Assembly (NCBI GenBank): GCA_039519185.1
Contig: CM076846.1
Coordinates: 127,848,182-127,912,181 of the forward strand
Direction of reading: 5' to 3'
DNA length: 64,000 bases
From: Astragalus membranaceus
Lineage: Eukaryota > Streptophyta > Magnoliopsida > Fabales > Fabaceae
Both the position numbers and the translations under genes were made by a program. Below the pieces are notes generated by a model. It saw only the letters and a program-made list of their open reading frames with translations, was not told where the DNA came from and searched no databases. Below, in pieces: positions 1 through 13,390 of the stretch (its first letter is position 1; each line of letters starts with the position of its first letter).

Positions 1-1168
1 TTCATTAAGCTCAATCATCCCCTTGTCCACATCACAACCCTAAAAAGTCCATTCCGATCAATGACTAATTGCTTTCGTTCTCTCAAGTTTTAATCTTAGG
101 ACAAATAAGTTTATCTATTTACGACGTGTTTGCTCAAAAAGAAAAAAACAAACAAGCAGAAAAAAGAAAGCTGCTCAAAAGAAAAAACAAACAAGCAGAA
201 AAAAAGAAAGCCGCTAAAAAAAACAATCAAAAAAGAAAGTTGGTAAAAAGGAGAAGGACTTGCACTCCAAGATGCATTCATGTTGCATTAAAACAAGGTC
301 TAGTGGTCACCAAGTGGAGCCCCTCCTCATACTAAAATGTCAAAACTTTCATTGCATTTGAGTTGTTCTTAAAGAGAACCAAAAGTGTGTACTAGGGGGC
401 ATTCCCTTCACCTCTCACTCCACTCAACTTTGGGGAGGTTTATTCATTGCCCAGCCCATTCATATATCACCCTCAGTTCATAACCATCACCATAACTCTG
501 TCGCCTTTCACAACCTCACTCAAAGAAACCATTTGAAATGTAATTCGAAAGTGGGACAAGTGCGTTCCCATTCCTTCACCTCATTCATTCCTACAAAACC
601 TCACCGGGGCAATCTCTCAACTCACTATCCTAAACAAGGCCTTGTCATCCTAATTGGGGCAGCTTTGTCCTTGTTATGACTGGGGCAACATCAAACTTTA
701 TGGGTTGAGACAAAATCTCTTTTGCTCCATTTTTCATTCCCAATTCATCATCTTCTACACCCCTAGTTGTTGTCACCACTAGACAGGGGCAAGCTATTCA
801 CTCATCAAAGACCTGAATTGGGGCAATCTTGTATCTCTTGATCCCTCATGAGCTTCGACAATAACCATGTCTGTCATTCCTTCACTTGCCATAAATGTCC
901 ATGCCCTAAACCAATTCCCAGTTAACTGACTCATTCATTCACATTTGCACTCCTATGCATGCTTACTAGACAATGCTTCAAAAGAAAGAACACAAGTTTT
1001 TTACGTGATATCTAAAACTCAGTCATCATGGAAAGAAAGAGAAAACAAGTGAGGTTGTTTGTAAATAAAAACCTTGAGAACACCGGAGTTTGAATCAAAT
1101 TCAATTTTTCAACAGAATGGTCAATAATCATCTCAATTCCTTGCATCCAAAGTCTCGCATCTCATCAT
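1..1168. other. Remnant of a Tat/Ogre-type 3' spacer, non-coding
   Basis: No gene is recognisable. Positions 120-240 hold A-rich tandem phrases (AAAGAAAGCYGCT within AAAAACAAACAAGCAG) resembling the Ogre-P spacer near 27100-27200. Positions 600-860 repeat the word GGGGCAA several times. The 88-aa frame at 69-335 is lysine-rich low complexity and not supported as a gene. The region appears to continue at 14032 on the other side of element A. Assignment to an Ogre-like spacer is inference from word similarity only. Confidence 0.45.
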
Positions 1169-1892
1169 TGTAACACCCCTTTTCTACCCGCTAAGTCGTT
1201 GTAAAAAAATCAGAGTTTCAAAATTTTAATTACACCACAAGGGATGTCACACTTACTTCGTTAAACATCACACGCCAAATTACTCACTTTTTGAAAACAG
1301 TCTTATAATACTTTCAAAACGTCATTGTCAATTAGAATACAACTTCACAACGGAAAGTCCAACAATTATACACAGTCTTGAATAAACTAAAACAACGTTC
1401 TATTTCCCCCAAGTGTTACATATCAGAGTAGACGACCCGACTCAGCTAGCGAAGGTTCCTAAGCCTTCACTTGAGCTCACCTGCACGTTACCGCATAGGG
1501 GTAACATTCAAACAGAAGGGGTGAGTTCATCTAACCATATAATAATGCATATGATAAGCACTAAGCTAGAGTTATGACACTATATCGACCACACCACGAA
1601 ACATCAAGTCAATCATCAAGGGTAAAACAGTCAATTCCATCAGCAAGCGTAAACAGTCAATCTCATCATCAAGTTACTCGGCACACCGAGTCGTCACAAT
1701 GTCATGCAGAAGTATGAAATGCAACCCACTCGCGGGCATATGCATGAGGTACCTTTTCACAAACGTCGCTTAGCCTTTATGGCCTCATCGTCACTCAGCC
1801 TTTTGGGCCTCAAAACGTCACTGGGTTTATGCATATGGGAGGCATGAGACACTATGACATGCACCACGCACAAACACACATTCACGGTCAAC

Positions 1893-2350
1893 TATGTGGG
1901 ACAACTCCAGAATTACACGTGAAAAGATAAAACCACTCGAGCCAAAATGCTTAAAATTGAATTTGGTCACGTGAATACAAAATATGGCACGGTAAAATGT
2001 GCCCAGAAATTGAAATTGCACCCAAAATCCCATTTACGCTCACATAAGCAACACCCAGTGGGACAACTCCAGAAATTCACGTGCAAAGATAAAACCACTC
2101 GAGCCAAAATGCTTACAATTGAATTTGGTCACGTGAATACAAAATATGGCACGGTAAAATGTGCCCAGAAATTGAAATTGCACCCAAAACCCCATTTACG
2201 CACACATAAGCAACACCCAGTGGGACAACTCCAGAAATTCACGTGCAAAGATAAAACCACTCGAGCCAAAATGCTTAAAATTGAATTTGGTCACGTGAAT
2301 ACAAAATATGGCACGGTAAAATGTGCCCAGAAAATGAAATTTCACACAAC
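1893..2350. repeat. 162-bp tandem repeat, three units (element A left LTR)
   Basis: The phrase GAGCCAAAATGCTTA recurs at 1939, 2101 and 2263, a period of exactly 162 bp; the last unit is partial. Because 162 is divisible by three, an open frame with a 54-residue repeat runs through it (1947-2417, plus strand). It is antisense to the element and is best explained by the period, not by coding selection. The partner LTR carries five units. Confidence 0.93.
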
Positions 2351-2744
2351 ACACCCCATATGTGCACACGAGCAACACTTCCAGCAACAGGAAAATCCAG
2401 TAACAGTTTTTCAGTAACACGAAATCAAACATATGGCGTCCTAAGCACCCATACAGCAACCAAATGAATTTTTCAACCACAATTTCTCAACAACAAGTTG
2501 TCATATGCCTAGGGTTCATCAATAATCACTAGAAATACATAAAACGGCATACATAGAGCCTACCCCTACTTAGTCCCCATCATAAAACCCTATTATAGAG
2601 AAGATGAGACCCACCCTTACCTTAGGTTATGACGAACACGCTATCTCCGTATACGTAAGCTCCAAAGATCACCGCAACACGACTCCTCTCCTTTTCTCCT
2701 TGGGATTTTGCGCGCCTCTCCTCTTTCTCTTCTCATGGGCGCGC

Positions 2745-5076
2745 TGTAACACCCCTTTTTCTACCCAACGGTTATTAAAAAAATATCAGAGTTTTTCGCG
2801 CCAAAAGAGTGTCACATTTTTCGAAATGGAAAACCACTTCGCAAACAGAGTACTTTAATTATAACTAACTTCTTTTCAAAAACATGCAGCGGAAATAAAA
2901 AGGTTTAACTTGGTAATCATACTTCAAAAGGTTTACAACTTAGAAAGGCATATACATAACACATAAGGAAAGACACAAGGACAACCCTCCCGAGTGCTAC
3001 GTATCAGAGCCGACTCGACCATACTAGAAGAAGAATCTCTAGCCATCTTCAGTCACCGTCACCTGCAGGTTGCCGACATACGAGGCAACACGACGCAGTA
3101 GGGTGAGTCTCACTACATAGATAATAATAGATAAAACAAGAAACACAGTATAATAGGCACACCAGGGATACCATCAATTTACTACACCAATAATACAGTT
3201 ACACCAAATCCAGTTACGCCGAATACTGTTGCACCAAGTACCGTCACACCAAATACAGTCACACCCAGAATACAGTTCAAGAAGACGAAATCAAACACAG
3301 GACGCGTATGCAATGTATGAGATGCAACCCAAAACTCCACTGGGCATATGCATGTGGATCCATTAGGCCGAAGCCTCTGCTCACCAAATATAATTAGGCC
3401 GAAGCCTCTGCTCACCAAATATAATTAGGCCGAAGCCTCTGCTCACCAAATATGCACATGGTTTATGTGACACTATGAACAATGCACCATACACACCAAA
3501 ATCACCACAACAATGCGATAACATGTGCACCAATAATTTATTTAACTCACCAATAGTTTTATTAACTCACCAACACCAAAAGAAAAGTCATAGACCATTG
3601 CCTTGAGGGCACTCACCAATAAACTCACCAATAATTTATCTCACTATTTTATATACATCACCATTATACATCTCCAAAATTTCAGCTCTAAGGATAGCAC
3701 ACCAATCACACCAAGCACAATTAATTACGCGACTACATTGTCACCAAAGGACTAAACAACACCCATAGGGACCAAGACAGCACATAGAGTAGCAGAGCAA
3801 TATAAACAGCAGCATAAAATCCCACAAAATTCGGAGCAACAAACCCCACAAAATTCGGAGCAACAAATCCCACAAAATTCGGAGCAACAAATCCCACAAA
3901 ATTCGGACAGAATTATTAGTCATTTTGAAATCAAATCTTCTCCCTCATTTCTCAATGAAATTTAGCGAAATCAGTGCCTATTCAGTAGGAAATTAAGTCT
4001 ACTTTCCAACAAAACAAACCCCATAATTTTTAGACGAATAGAACACTCAGGACCACAGATTTACTGAACCTATATCCAGATTGTTTCCAGAATCTTACCC
4101 TAACTTGTGGAATTCATATCTCGAGCTACACAACTCTAAACGCAACCAAACCAGTGCCATATTAACAAGCATTAAGTCTATTTTCCATAATAGTAAACCA
4201 CATAATTTTTCAGTCAACACAACGTTCCCAGTTACCGAAATACTGAACCTCTACCCAAATCGTTTCCAGAATTTTAACCTAACTTGTTTCACCTATAACT
4301 TAAGTTTTACAACTCCAAATACAACCAAATCAACGCCAAATTAACAAGCATTCAATCAAGTTTTCGAAATGACAAACCACATAATTTTTCAATTAGTAAA
4401 ACGTTTTCAGTCACTGAAATACTAAACCTATGTCAGAACATCTCAAAACAGTGAATTCAACAACACAAACAACCATCACACTTCAGCCACATATAGATAT
4501 TATAAACATCAACAGCAATTTAAACAACTACTCCTAACACCTAGTCCCCATGATTTCGTGTTTTATAAATTATTAACTATGAACGAGAGCCCCCTTACCT
4601 CATAATTGAAGAACACCTATCTCTTGGTGAGCAAGCTACCATCAAAATTCAGCAACTAAGATCCTCCTCTCCCTCCTTGGTGCATGCGAAAACTTCCTCT
4701 CTCTCTCCTCTAGGGTTTTGCGCCCTTCTTCTTTCATCTCTCTCTTATGGTTTCACGCCTCTCCTCTCTCCAAGCCGTCCCACTCTCTCTATTTTTTTCT
4801 AAAGTGTTGGAATGAATCACCAAACCCTAAGATTGGCATCTTATAGGCGCCTAGCTTAATGGACATGGGCTTCCACTTAATGACCTAATCATGGGCCTCC
4901 ACTAACACCTCTAATTCGCCACCACCTATCCACATATACTAACAACTAATTATTTCTAATATTCTATCACATAAAATCCCTAAATAATTAATTAAATCAA
5001 TTAATTAATTATCTCCTACCACCTAAACCTCATTTAATTAACTAGAAAATTAATCTACTATTTTCGGGCTGTTACA
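2745..5076 (-). repeat. Element B left (3') LTR
   Basis: The LTR is 2332 bp. It contains the 31-bp repeat (three units, 3364-3453) and a 24-bp repeat built on CCACAAAATTCGGAGCAACA near 3820-3905. It is essentially identical to 5389-7751: reading frames at 3741, 4081 and 3182 recur at 6416, 6756 and 5826 with offsets explained solely by the extra 31-bp unit. Confidence 0.95.
3364..3453. repeat. 31-bp tandem repeat, three units
   Basis: Each unit contains TAGGCCGAAGCCTCTGC followed by TCACCAAATATAAT. TAGGCCGAAGCCT is itself an inverted repeat (AGGC/GCCT). The equivalent array at 6008-6128 has four units, which fully accounts for the 31-bp length difference between the LTRs. Confidence 0.95.
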
Positions 5077-5388
5077 ACTCTCCCCCCCTAAAAAGAATTT
5101 CGCCCTCGAAATTTACCCGCTAAAACTAACACTCTCCCACTAACAATCATACACAGTTCACACAGCAGGGAAGGTCAAAAACAAACCAGACAACAGCACA
5201 TAGGGATACCCAAAACACATAACACTAGTAGGGATGTCTCCCCCACTAGATCACTTACCATTGGCAACTTTTGATGTACCTGCAACGCAAACATTGGTTA
5301 GCACTAAAAAGACAACAGTTGGTCGCTAACCGACACAACGACTCGATGACTTGGCCGGACGGACCAACCATTGCTCTGATACCACTAA
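5077..5388 (-). other. Element B interior: purine tract, spacer, primer-binding site
   Basis: Read on the minus strand, the interior opens with TTAG then TGGTATCAGAGC (5373-5384), the initiator-Met tRNA primer site. It ends in a purine-rich tract with GGGGGGGAGAG next to the 3' LTR (about 5077-5095). About 75 bp next to the primer site (5312-5388) nearly match element A's leader (11003-11078), so the two share replication signals. No open frame of note is present. Confidence 0.92.
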
Positions 5389-7751
5389 TGTAACACCCCT
5401 TTTTCTACCCAACGGTTATTAAAAAAATATCAGAGTTTTTCGCGCCAAAAGAGTGTCACATTTTTCGAAATGGAAAACCACTTCGCAAACAGAGTACTTT
5501 AATTATAACTAACTTCTTTTCAAAAACATGCAGCGGAAATAAAAAGGTTTAACTTGGTAATCATACTTCAAAAGGTTTACAACTTAGAAAGGCATATACA
5601 TAACACATAAGGAAAGACACAAGGACAACCCTCCCGAGTGCTACGTATCAGAGCCGACTCGACCATACTAGAAGAAGAATCTCTAGCCATCTTCAGTCAC
5701 CGTCACCTGCAGGTTGCCGACATACGAGGCAACACGACGCAGTAGGGTGAGTCTCACTACATAGATAATAATAGATAAAACAAGAAACACAGTATAATAG
5801 GCACACCAGGGATACCATCAATTTACTACACCAATAATACAGTTACACCAAATCCAGTTACGCCGAATACTGTTGCACCAAGTACCGTCACACCAAATAC
5901 AGTCACACCCAGAATACAGTTCAAGAAGACGCAATCAAACACAGGACGCGTATGCAATGTATGAGATGCAACCCAAAACTCCACTGGGCATATGCATGTG
6001 GATCCATTAGGCCGAAGCCTCTGCTCACCAAATATAATTAGGCCGAAGCCTCTGCTCACCAAATATAATTAGGCCGAAGCCTCTGCTCACCAAATATAAT
6101 TAGGCCGAAGCCTCTGCTCACCAAATATGCACATGGTTTATGTGACACTATGAACAATGCACCATACACACCAAAATCACCACAACAATGCGATAACATG
6201 TGCACCAATAATTTATTTAACTCACCAATAGTTTTATTAACTCACCAACACCAAAAGAAAAGTCATAGACCATTGCCTTGAGGGCACTCACCAATAAACT
6301 CACCAATAATTTATCTCACTATTTTATATACATCACCATTATACATCTCCAAAATTTCAGCTCTAAGGATAGCACACCAATCACACCAAGCACAATTAAT
6401 TACGCGACTACATTGTCACCAAAGGACTAAACAACACCCATAGGGACCAAGACAGCACATAGAGTAGCAGAGCAATATAAACAGCAGCATAAAATCCCAC
6501 AAAATTCGGAGCAACAAACCCCACAAAATTCGGAGCAACAAATCCCACAAAATTCGGAGCAACAAATCCCACAAAATTCGGACAGAATTATTAGTCATTT
6601 TGAAATCAAATCTTCTCCCTCATTTCTCAATGAAATTTAGCGAAATCAGTGCCTATTCAGTAGGAAATTAAGTCTACTTTCCAACAAAACAAACCCCATA
6701 ATTTTTAGACGAATAGAACACTCAGGACCACAGATTTACTGAACCTATATCCAGATTGTTTCCAGAATCTTACCCTAACTTGTGGAATTCATATCTCGAG
6801 CTACACAACTCTAAACGCAACCAAACCAGTGCCATATTAACAAGCATTAAGTCTATTTTCCATAATAGTAAACCACATAATTTTTCAGTCAACACAACGT
6901 TCCCAGTTACCGAAATACTGAACCTCTACCCAAATCGTTTCCAGAATTTTAACCTAACTTGTTTCACCTATAACTTAAGTTTTACAACTCCAAATACAAC
7001 CAAATCAACGCCAAATTAACAAGCATTCAATCAAGTTTTCGAAATGACAAACCACATAATTTTTCAATTAGTAAAACGTTTTCAGTCACTGAAATACTAA
7101 ACCTATGTCAGAACATCTCAAAACAGTGAATTCAACAACACAAACAACCATCACACTTCAGCCACATATAGATATTATAAACATCAACAGCAATTTAAAC
7201 AACTACTCCTAACACCTAGTCCCCATGATTTCGTGTTTTATAAATTATTAACTATGAACGAGAGCCCCCTTACCTCATAATTGAAGAACACCTATCTCTT
7301 GGTGAGCAAGCTACCATCAAAATTCAGCAACTAAGATCCTCCTCTCCCTCCTTGGTGCATGCGAAAACTTCCTCTCTCTCTCCTCTAGGGTTTTGCGCCC
7401 TTCTTCTTTCATCTCTCTCTTATGGTTTCACGCCTCTCCTCTCTCCAAGCCGTCCCACTCTCTCTATTTTTTTCTAAAGTGTTGGAATGAATCACCAAAC
7501 CCTAAGATTGGCATCTTATAGGCGCCTAGCTTAATGGACATGGGCTTCCACTTAATGACCTAATCATGGGCCTCCACTAACACCTCTAATTCGCCACCAC
7601 CTATCCACATATACTAACAACTAATTATTTCTAATATTCTATCACATAAAATCCCTAAATAATTAATTAAATCAATTAATTAATTATCTCCTACCACCTA
7701 AACCTCATTTAATTAACTAGAAAATTAATCTACTATTTTCGGGCTGTTACA
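5389..7751 (-). repeat. Element B right (5') LTR
   Basis: The LTR is 2363 bp and borders the primer-binding site, making it the 5' LTR of the minus-strand element. It carries four 31-bp units (6008-6128). Its short open frames are shared with the other LTR and show no retroviral motifs. Confidence 0.95.
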
Positions 7752-8033
7752 CGCGCCGTCCCTCTCTTCTCACTCTCTCTCAATTCGCTAATTTCTTTTC
7801 TTTTTGCAAAAGTGAACCAAACCCTAAATTTTTAACTTAAGTATGCGCCTAGGCTAGTGGGCTTGGATCGCGGGCTTTCCTTCGACTTAAGCCCGATTTA
7901 ATTAAAACACCTTATAATTACTTTAAAACACCTTATTATTATTATATTAGTAAACACCTTATATTATTATTTCTACCACCCAAATTTCATTTAGTTAATT
8001 AAATAATTTAATCTATTATTTTGGGGTGTTACA

Positions 8034-11000
8034 ACTCTCCCCCACTTAAAGGAATTTCGTCCTCGAAATTTTTATCCGCCAAGGCTAACACTCTCCCACC
8101 AACGACTAAGCCATCTAGACAACTAATGCTATCCATTGTGCTGATCACCATTTCTCGGATTACCGGCGGTAAGTGATTGGGCGGCCGTCCCTCCTACTCA
8201 TTCAGCCAGGTAACTTTCAGAAATAACAGCCAGACACACCCTCTCCCTAAGGACCTTCGATAGGGATTTGAGCGTAATCACGTTGGTACCACGTGATCAC
8301 CCCCCCAAGCTCTATTAAAGCTCCTTCCCAATACGACATGCTAAGGCTCCGCTGCGCTACTCCGATAAACTAGCTTGCATTCTACCTCACTCATCCACCC
8401 TTAAGGATAACAAAATTCATCAATCATCACAGCATCACAATGAAGTTCACAGAGTGCATAACAGTTGTACAACAAGCCACATATTTAACAACACGCCAAC
8501 AACATCAACAAACAACTTTGCCACTCAGGCGACATCAACAACTAAAATTGCCACTCAGGCGACATCAACAACGACAAACCAACAGCAAAGCAACTTCATC
8601 AACAACAACAACGCATGGGGCATAGTAGCGGCGTACTAATCAATAATGGCCATCGGCCCATAACAACAAATCAACAACAATATAACTTGGGCCACTCGGC
8701 GGTACCCAAGACAACACATAAACATCAATATTATTAACGAGGCAACCACAAGCAACAACAAAGCAACAATGCGGAGACAACTCCGGGACTAACCCTCCCA
8801 TGACAACAACTTGGAGACAAGACTCCGGGACCAACAATCCCATAATCAATAACACATCAGCAACTTCGGGCACCAAGGCGCCGACACTGCAGTAACGACT
8901 TGGGGCACTAAGCCACCGACAACACAATAACAACTTGGGGCTCTAAGCCACCGACAACACTACAACAATTTAATTCGACCGACACGCCTAAAAATCAACA
9001 ACACCAGAAACAGCCAATTTTGCCTTGAAATTAGAATATTCAGTTAGGCCTCTGAATAAGCTTTCCGAAACATTTTAGTTTACTCAAATCGAACTCCTAG
9101 TTCAAAAGATATTGCAAAAACAGTTTTTCCGTTACAGTGACAGTACAAACTAAGCAACGCAGGAAATTCCAGTACTCACACATAAACTTCAACAATTTAT
9201 TTACCCTATCAAACGACATCGGAATTTTGCAAACAACCCTTCTATGGAATACTTATGAAGTCTAGTTTCTGGCTATATTTTTAGAATTTCAAAATGATGA
9301 GTCAAATAGCACAGTTTTCGCAAACAAGGCAGTAGGTCCAGAAAATGGGGCAGCGACTGTGTCCAAAGTTGTGACTCTTCTACAATGCCCAAAACAAACC
9401 CAAATAACCCGAAACTTCAGCCTAAACAGTAAAGCATTTTGTCTAGTTTTCAAAGAAATTGGATTCATTCGAAAAGGACTTCATTTGAAAACACCACAAT
9501 CAAAACAACTGGCCCTATGTCCAGACCGTCCCCAGAATTTTACCCTAACTTGTGCAGCCTATAACTGGAGCTGTACTACTCCAAATGCGACCAAACCAAA
9601 GCCAAAATGACAAGCGTTCAGTCTAGTTTCTCAAATTGTGTGCTACATAATTTATCAACCAGTAAAACAGTCCCAGTTTAGCCGAAAGTCAAACCTACTC
9701 AAAAAGTGCCAACACAGTGAGCTTAGCAACAATTTAAACATCCACGCAGCCACAAATTCAGCCATCAGGCATAATTTAAACTTCCTAATAATCATATATA
9801 TATTCAAACATCAATTTCCACACAATTCATTAATTGTCGGTTTTACGGTTTTTCGACTAAAATTACACTTACACGCAATTCGAGCCAAAACAACTACATC
9901 AATCATAACTTTCAGTCAGTACCTCACTAGTTTCACTAAATAACCCAAAAATACAGCTTTATAAAATTTCTCCAAATAAACCACACAAATTCAGTTTTAT
10001 AAAATGTTTCTAATTAATCCCAAATTCAATTTACAAGAATAAAACACACTTAGTTTCATACAGCATATCGCACACGACATTTAGATACTCGATTAACACC
10101 AAAACTCAGCAGTTCAATAAAAGCAAACACGTACAAACAATGTTCATAATGAACATATATGCAACCTTCATTATTATTAATCGAATTATTAGTCAAACAT
10201 TTCAAAACTTACACAACAGAAAATCGTTACTCTTTTTCCAAACAAGACCAACTAGAAAATTATCTTCCAGCCCAACAAGAATTTCAACACCTACACTTCA
10301 TTTAAAATCCTAAGTCAAAATAAATTTATTTCTTTCATTCTCTACAACAACAACATCTACGTTTATTCATAAAAAAAAAGATTTTATCACCAATATCCGT
10401 TTCCAACCGTAAAATTGCCCATTTGACTTTTCAAAAACAATTTCAGAAGTCATTTTACCTTTCAGATCACAAAATCACCGAGCACAAGGCATTAGTGTTG
10501 CTCAAATAAAACGATTTTCAAAAACATCAACAATGAAACAGCAACATTAATCCTTAGAAACAACACAATATTTTCAGCAACAGCAACATTGGTCTTTTTC
10601 AAAAACAGCAATTAAACAGTAACAGCAGTTACACTGTAAAACATCAACAAGGATTTTAAATTTCAACAGCAACAGAAATTAAAGTTTTAAATCAAAACAA
10701 CCATAGCACTTAATTGTCAACGATAAAACACCAGAGTAATTACTTTCCAGCACAACAGTAACAATAATTAACGGCAACAAACAAAGTAATTTACACTAAC
10801 AGTAACAATAGTCTACAGCAACAGCATAGTAGTTTCAATAATTAAACAGTAGCAATAAAACAGCAACCGCGTTTTACTAACAACAGCACACAATATCGGT
10901 AGGGGTATCTCCCCCCACTAGTTCACTTACCATTAGCAGCCCCCGTTTACTTGTACCTGCAGGAACATCAATACAACACTACCAAATGCTAAGACTTAAG

Positions 11001-11078
11001 GACAACAGTTGGTCGTTAACCGACACAACGACTCTATGACTTGGCCGGACGGACCAACCATTGCTCTGATACCACTAA
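8034..11078 (-). other. Element A interior, non-coding
   Basis: About 3.0 kb with no gag, protease, RT or integrase motif in any frame. The minus-strand end at 8034-8075 (TTCGAGGACGAAATTCC then a purine tract) matches the usual tail of Ty3 chromovirus-type polyprotein genes, so the 3' terminus of an autonomous ancestor is retained. The middle holds CAA-rich and CAGCAAC-rich low-complexity DNA (8480-8960, 10540-10880). The 97-aa minus-strand frame at 8640-8933 comes from repeated phrases and is not Gag-like. Confidence 0.8.
11063..11074 (-). promoter_or_regulatory. Element A primer-binding site (tRNA-iMet)
   Basis: The reverse complement reads TGGTATCAGAGC, the standard plant initiator-Met primer site, four bases from the LTR boundary at 11079. 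It fixes the element's orientation as minus. Confidence 0.93.
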
Positions 11079-11869
11079 TGTAACACCCCTTTTCTACCCG
11101 CTAAGTCGTTGTAAAAAAAATCAGAGTTTCAAAATTTTAATTACACCACAAGGGATGTCACACTTACTTCGTTAAACATCACACGCCAAATTACTCACTT
11201 TTTGAAAACAGTCTTATAATACTTTCAAAACGTCATTGTCAATTAGAATACAACTTCACAGCGGAAAGTCCAACAATTATACACAGTCTTGAATAAACTA
11301 AAACAACGTTCTATTTCCCCCAAGTGTTACATATCAGAGCAGACGACCCGACTCAGCTAGCGAAGGTTCCTAAGCCTTCACTTGAGCTCACCTGCACGTT
11401 ACCGCATAGGGGTAACATTCAAACAGAAGGGGTGAGTTCATCTAACCATTTAATAAAGCATATGATAAGCACTAAGCTAGAGTTATGACACTATATCGAC
11501 CACACCACGAAACATCAAGTCAATCATCAAGGGTAAAACAGTCAATTCCATCAGCAAGGGTAAGCAGTCAATCTCATCATCAAGTTACTCGGCACAACGA
11601 GTCGTCACAATGTCATGCAGAAGTATGAAATGCAACCCACTCGCGGGCATATGCATGAGGTACCTTTTCACAAACGTCGCTTAGCCTTTATGGCCTCATC
11701 GTCACTCAGCCTTTTGGGCATCAAAACGTCACTGGGTTTATGCATATGGGAGGCATGAGACACTATGACATGCACCACGCACAAACACACAATCACGGTC
11801 AACTATGTGACCCGTCACTTACCAATTTGCCAAATAAGAGGCACAGCACCTGTCAATTCATAATTACAC

Positions 11870-12215
11870 ACAACAACGTCACTTAGCCTTTTGGGCCTTA
11901 TCGTCACTTAGCCTTTTGGGCCTTATCGTCACTTAGCCTTTTCGGGCCTCAACGTCACTTATTTTCATCGTCACTTATTCATAAACATCATGAATTCAAA
12001 CAATAGCCACTGAGGGCAAAAACATCATTTACTAGCCACCAAGGGCAGCATCGTCATTTACACATCATTTATCAACAACATTGGCCACTAAGGGCAAAAA
12101 GGTCATTTAACTAGCCACTAAGGGCATCATCATCATTTACACATCATCATCAATAATATTGGCCATTAAGGGCAAAACGTCATTTAACTAGCCACTAAGG
12201 GCATCATCGTCAAAA
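11870..12215. repeat. Short-word repeats CGTCACTTAGCCTTTTGGGCC and GCCACTAAGGGCA
   Basis: A unit of about 24 bp centred on TCACTTAGCCTTTTGGGCC repeats at 11878-11960. A second family, GCCACYAAGGGCA followed by CATCATCGTCATTTA, repeats at 12006-12205. The left LTR has lost this block. No function is evident. Confidence 0.85.
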
Positions 12216-12639
12216 TCATCACTTTTGACACTTGGACGCTAAAACCACTGATTATACGCAAAAGGGGATTTTTAAAGACACCAAAACGATTTTTCAATGT
12301 CACAACAACGACCAACGGGAACAGCCACTTGGGGCGCCCAGCAACCTTCAGAAATAATAAGTTTTTATTTTTAAAAATGGAACACACATATAGACAACTG
12401 AAAAAGCTTCCCAACACTTTTTGAAACGTTTAAAACGGATGTCCGAGTCAAAAGATATAGCGAAAACAGTTTTCAATAAAAATCGGGAACATCCTGAAAA
12501 ATGGCGCCCTGGGCGCCCAGCACCTGGCACCTGGCGCCCAGCGCCCAGCAACACGCAACACACACACGCACTGGCGCCCAGCGCCTGGCAACACACAACG
12601 CGCACACACACACCCACCGAGACAACTCCAAAATTGACG

Positions 12640-13390
12640 CGTGCAAAGGTAAAACCACTCGAGCCAAAATGCTTAAAATTGAATTTGGTCACGTGAATAC
12701 AAAATATGGCACGGTAAAATGTGCCCAGAAATTGAAATTGCACCCAAAATCCCATTTACGCACACATAAGCAACACCCAGTGGGACAACTCCAGAATTAC
12801 ACCTGAAAAGATAAAACCACTCGAGCCAAAATGCTTAAAATTGAATTTGGTCACGTGAATACAAAATATGGCACGGTAAAATGTGCCCAGAAATTGAAAT
12901 TGCACCTAAAATCCCATTTACGCACACATAAGCAACACCCAGTGGGACAACTCCAGAATTACACGTGAAAAGATAAAACCACTCGAGCCAAAATGCTTAA
13001 AATTGAATTTGGTCACGTGAATACAAAATATGGCACGGTAAAATGTGCCCAGAAATTGAAATTGCACCCAAAATCCCATTTACGCACACATAAGCAACAC
13101 CCAGTGGGACAACTCCAGAAATTCACGTGCAAAGATAAAACCACTCGAGCCAAAATGCTTACAATTGAATTTGGTCACGTGAATACAAAATATGGCACGG
13201 TAAAATGTGCCCAGAAATTGAAATTGCACCCAAAATCCCATTTACGCACACATAAGCAACACCCAGTGGGACAACTCCAGAAATTCACGTGCAAAGATAA
13301 AACCACTCGAGCCAAAATGCTTAAAATTGAATTTGGTCACGTGAATACAAAATATGGCACGGTAAAATGTGCCCAGAAATTGAAATTTCA
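12640..13390. repeat. 162-bp tandem repeat, five units (element A right LTR)
   Basis: GAGCCAAAATGCTTA recurs at 12661, 12823, 12985, 13147 and 13309, always 162 bp apart. The last unit breaks off near 13390. The plus-strand frame at 12993-13490 is open because the period is a multiple of three. Copy number differs from the left LTR (three), so units were lost or gained after insertion. Confidence 0.95.

Larger units (their letters stand above)
2745..7751 (-). mobile_element. Element B: young LTR element with 2.3-kb LTRs and a 312-bp interior
   Basis: LTRs at 2745-5076 and 5389-7751 start TGTAACACCCCTTTTTC and end GGGCTGTTACA. The target duplication CGCGC is at 2740-2744 and 7752-7756. The empty site is visible in element A's other LTR near 13785-13793 (GGGCGCGCCG). 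The interior has only a primer site, a purine tract and flanking leader, with no coding capacity. The two LTRs differ by one 31-bp tandem unit, and I saw one substitution (3287 A versus 5931-5934 region C), so insertion looks recent. Mobilisation must be in trans. Confidence 0.95.
1169..8033 (-). repeat. Element A left (3') LTR, interrupted by element B
   Basis: Without element B and its target duplication this LTR is about 1853 bp, against 2948 bp for its partner. Near 1893 it jumps from sequence matching about 11808 to sequence matching about 12945 of the partner, a deletion of about 1.14 kb with GTG-type microhomology at the join. The pieces outside element B are 1169-2744 and 7752-8033. 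Small reading frames here lie antisense to the LTR and are not genes. Confidence 0.9.

Noticed and set aside
11063..11074. tRNA-like sequences (TGGTATCAGAGC and similar) as tRNA genes
   Set aside because: Only the 12-18-nt primer-site complement is present next to LTR ends; no cloverleaf follows.
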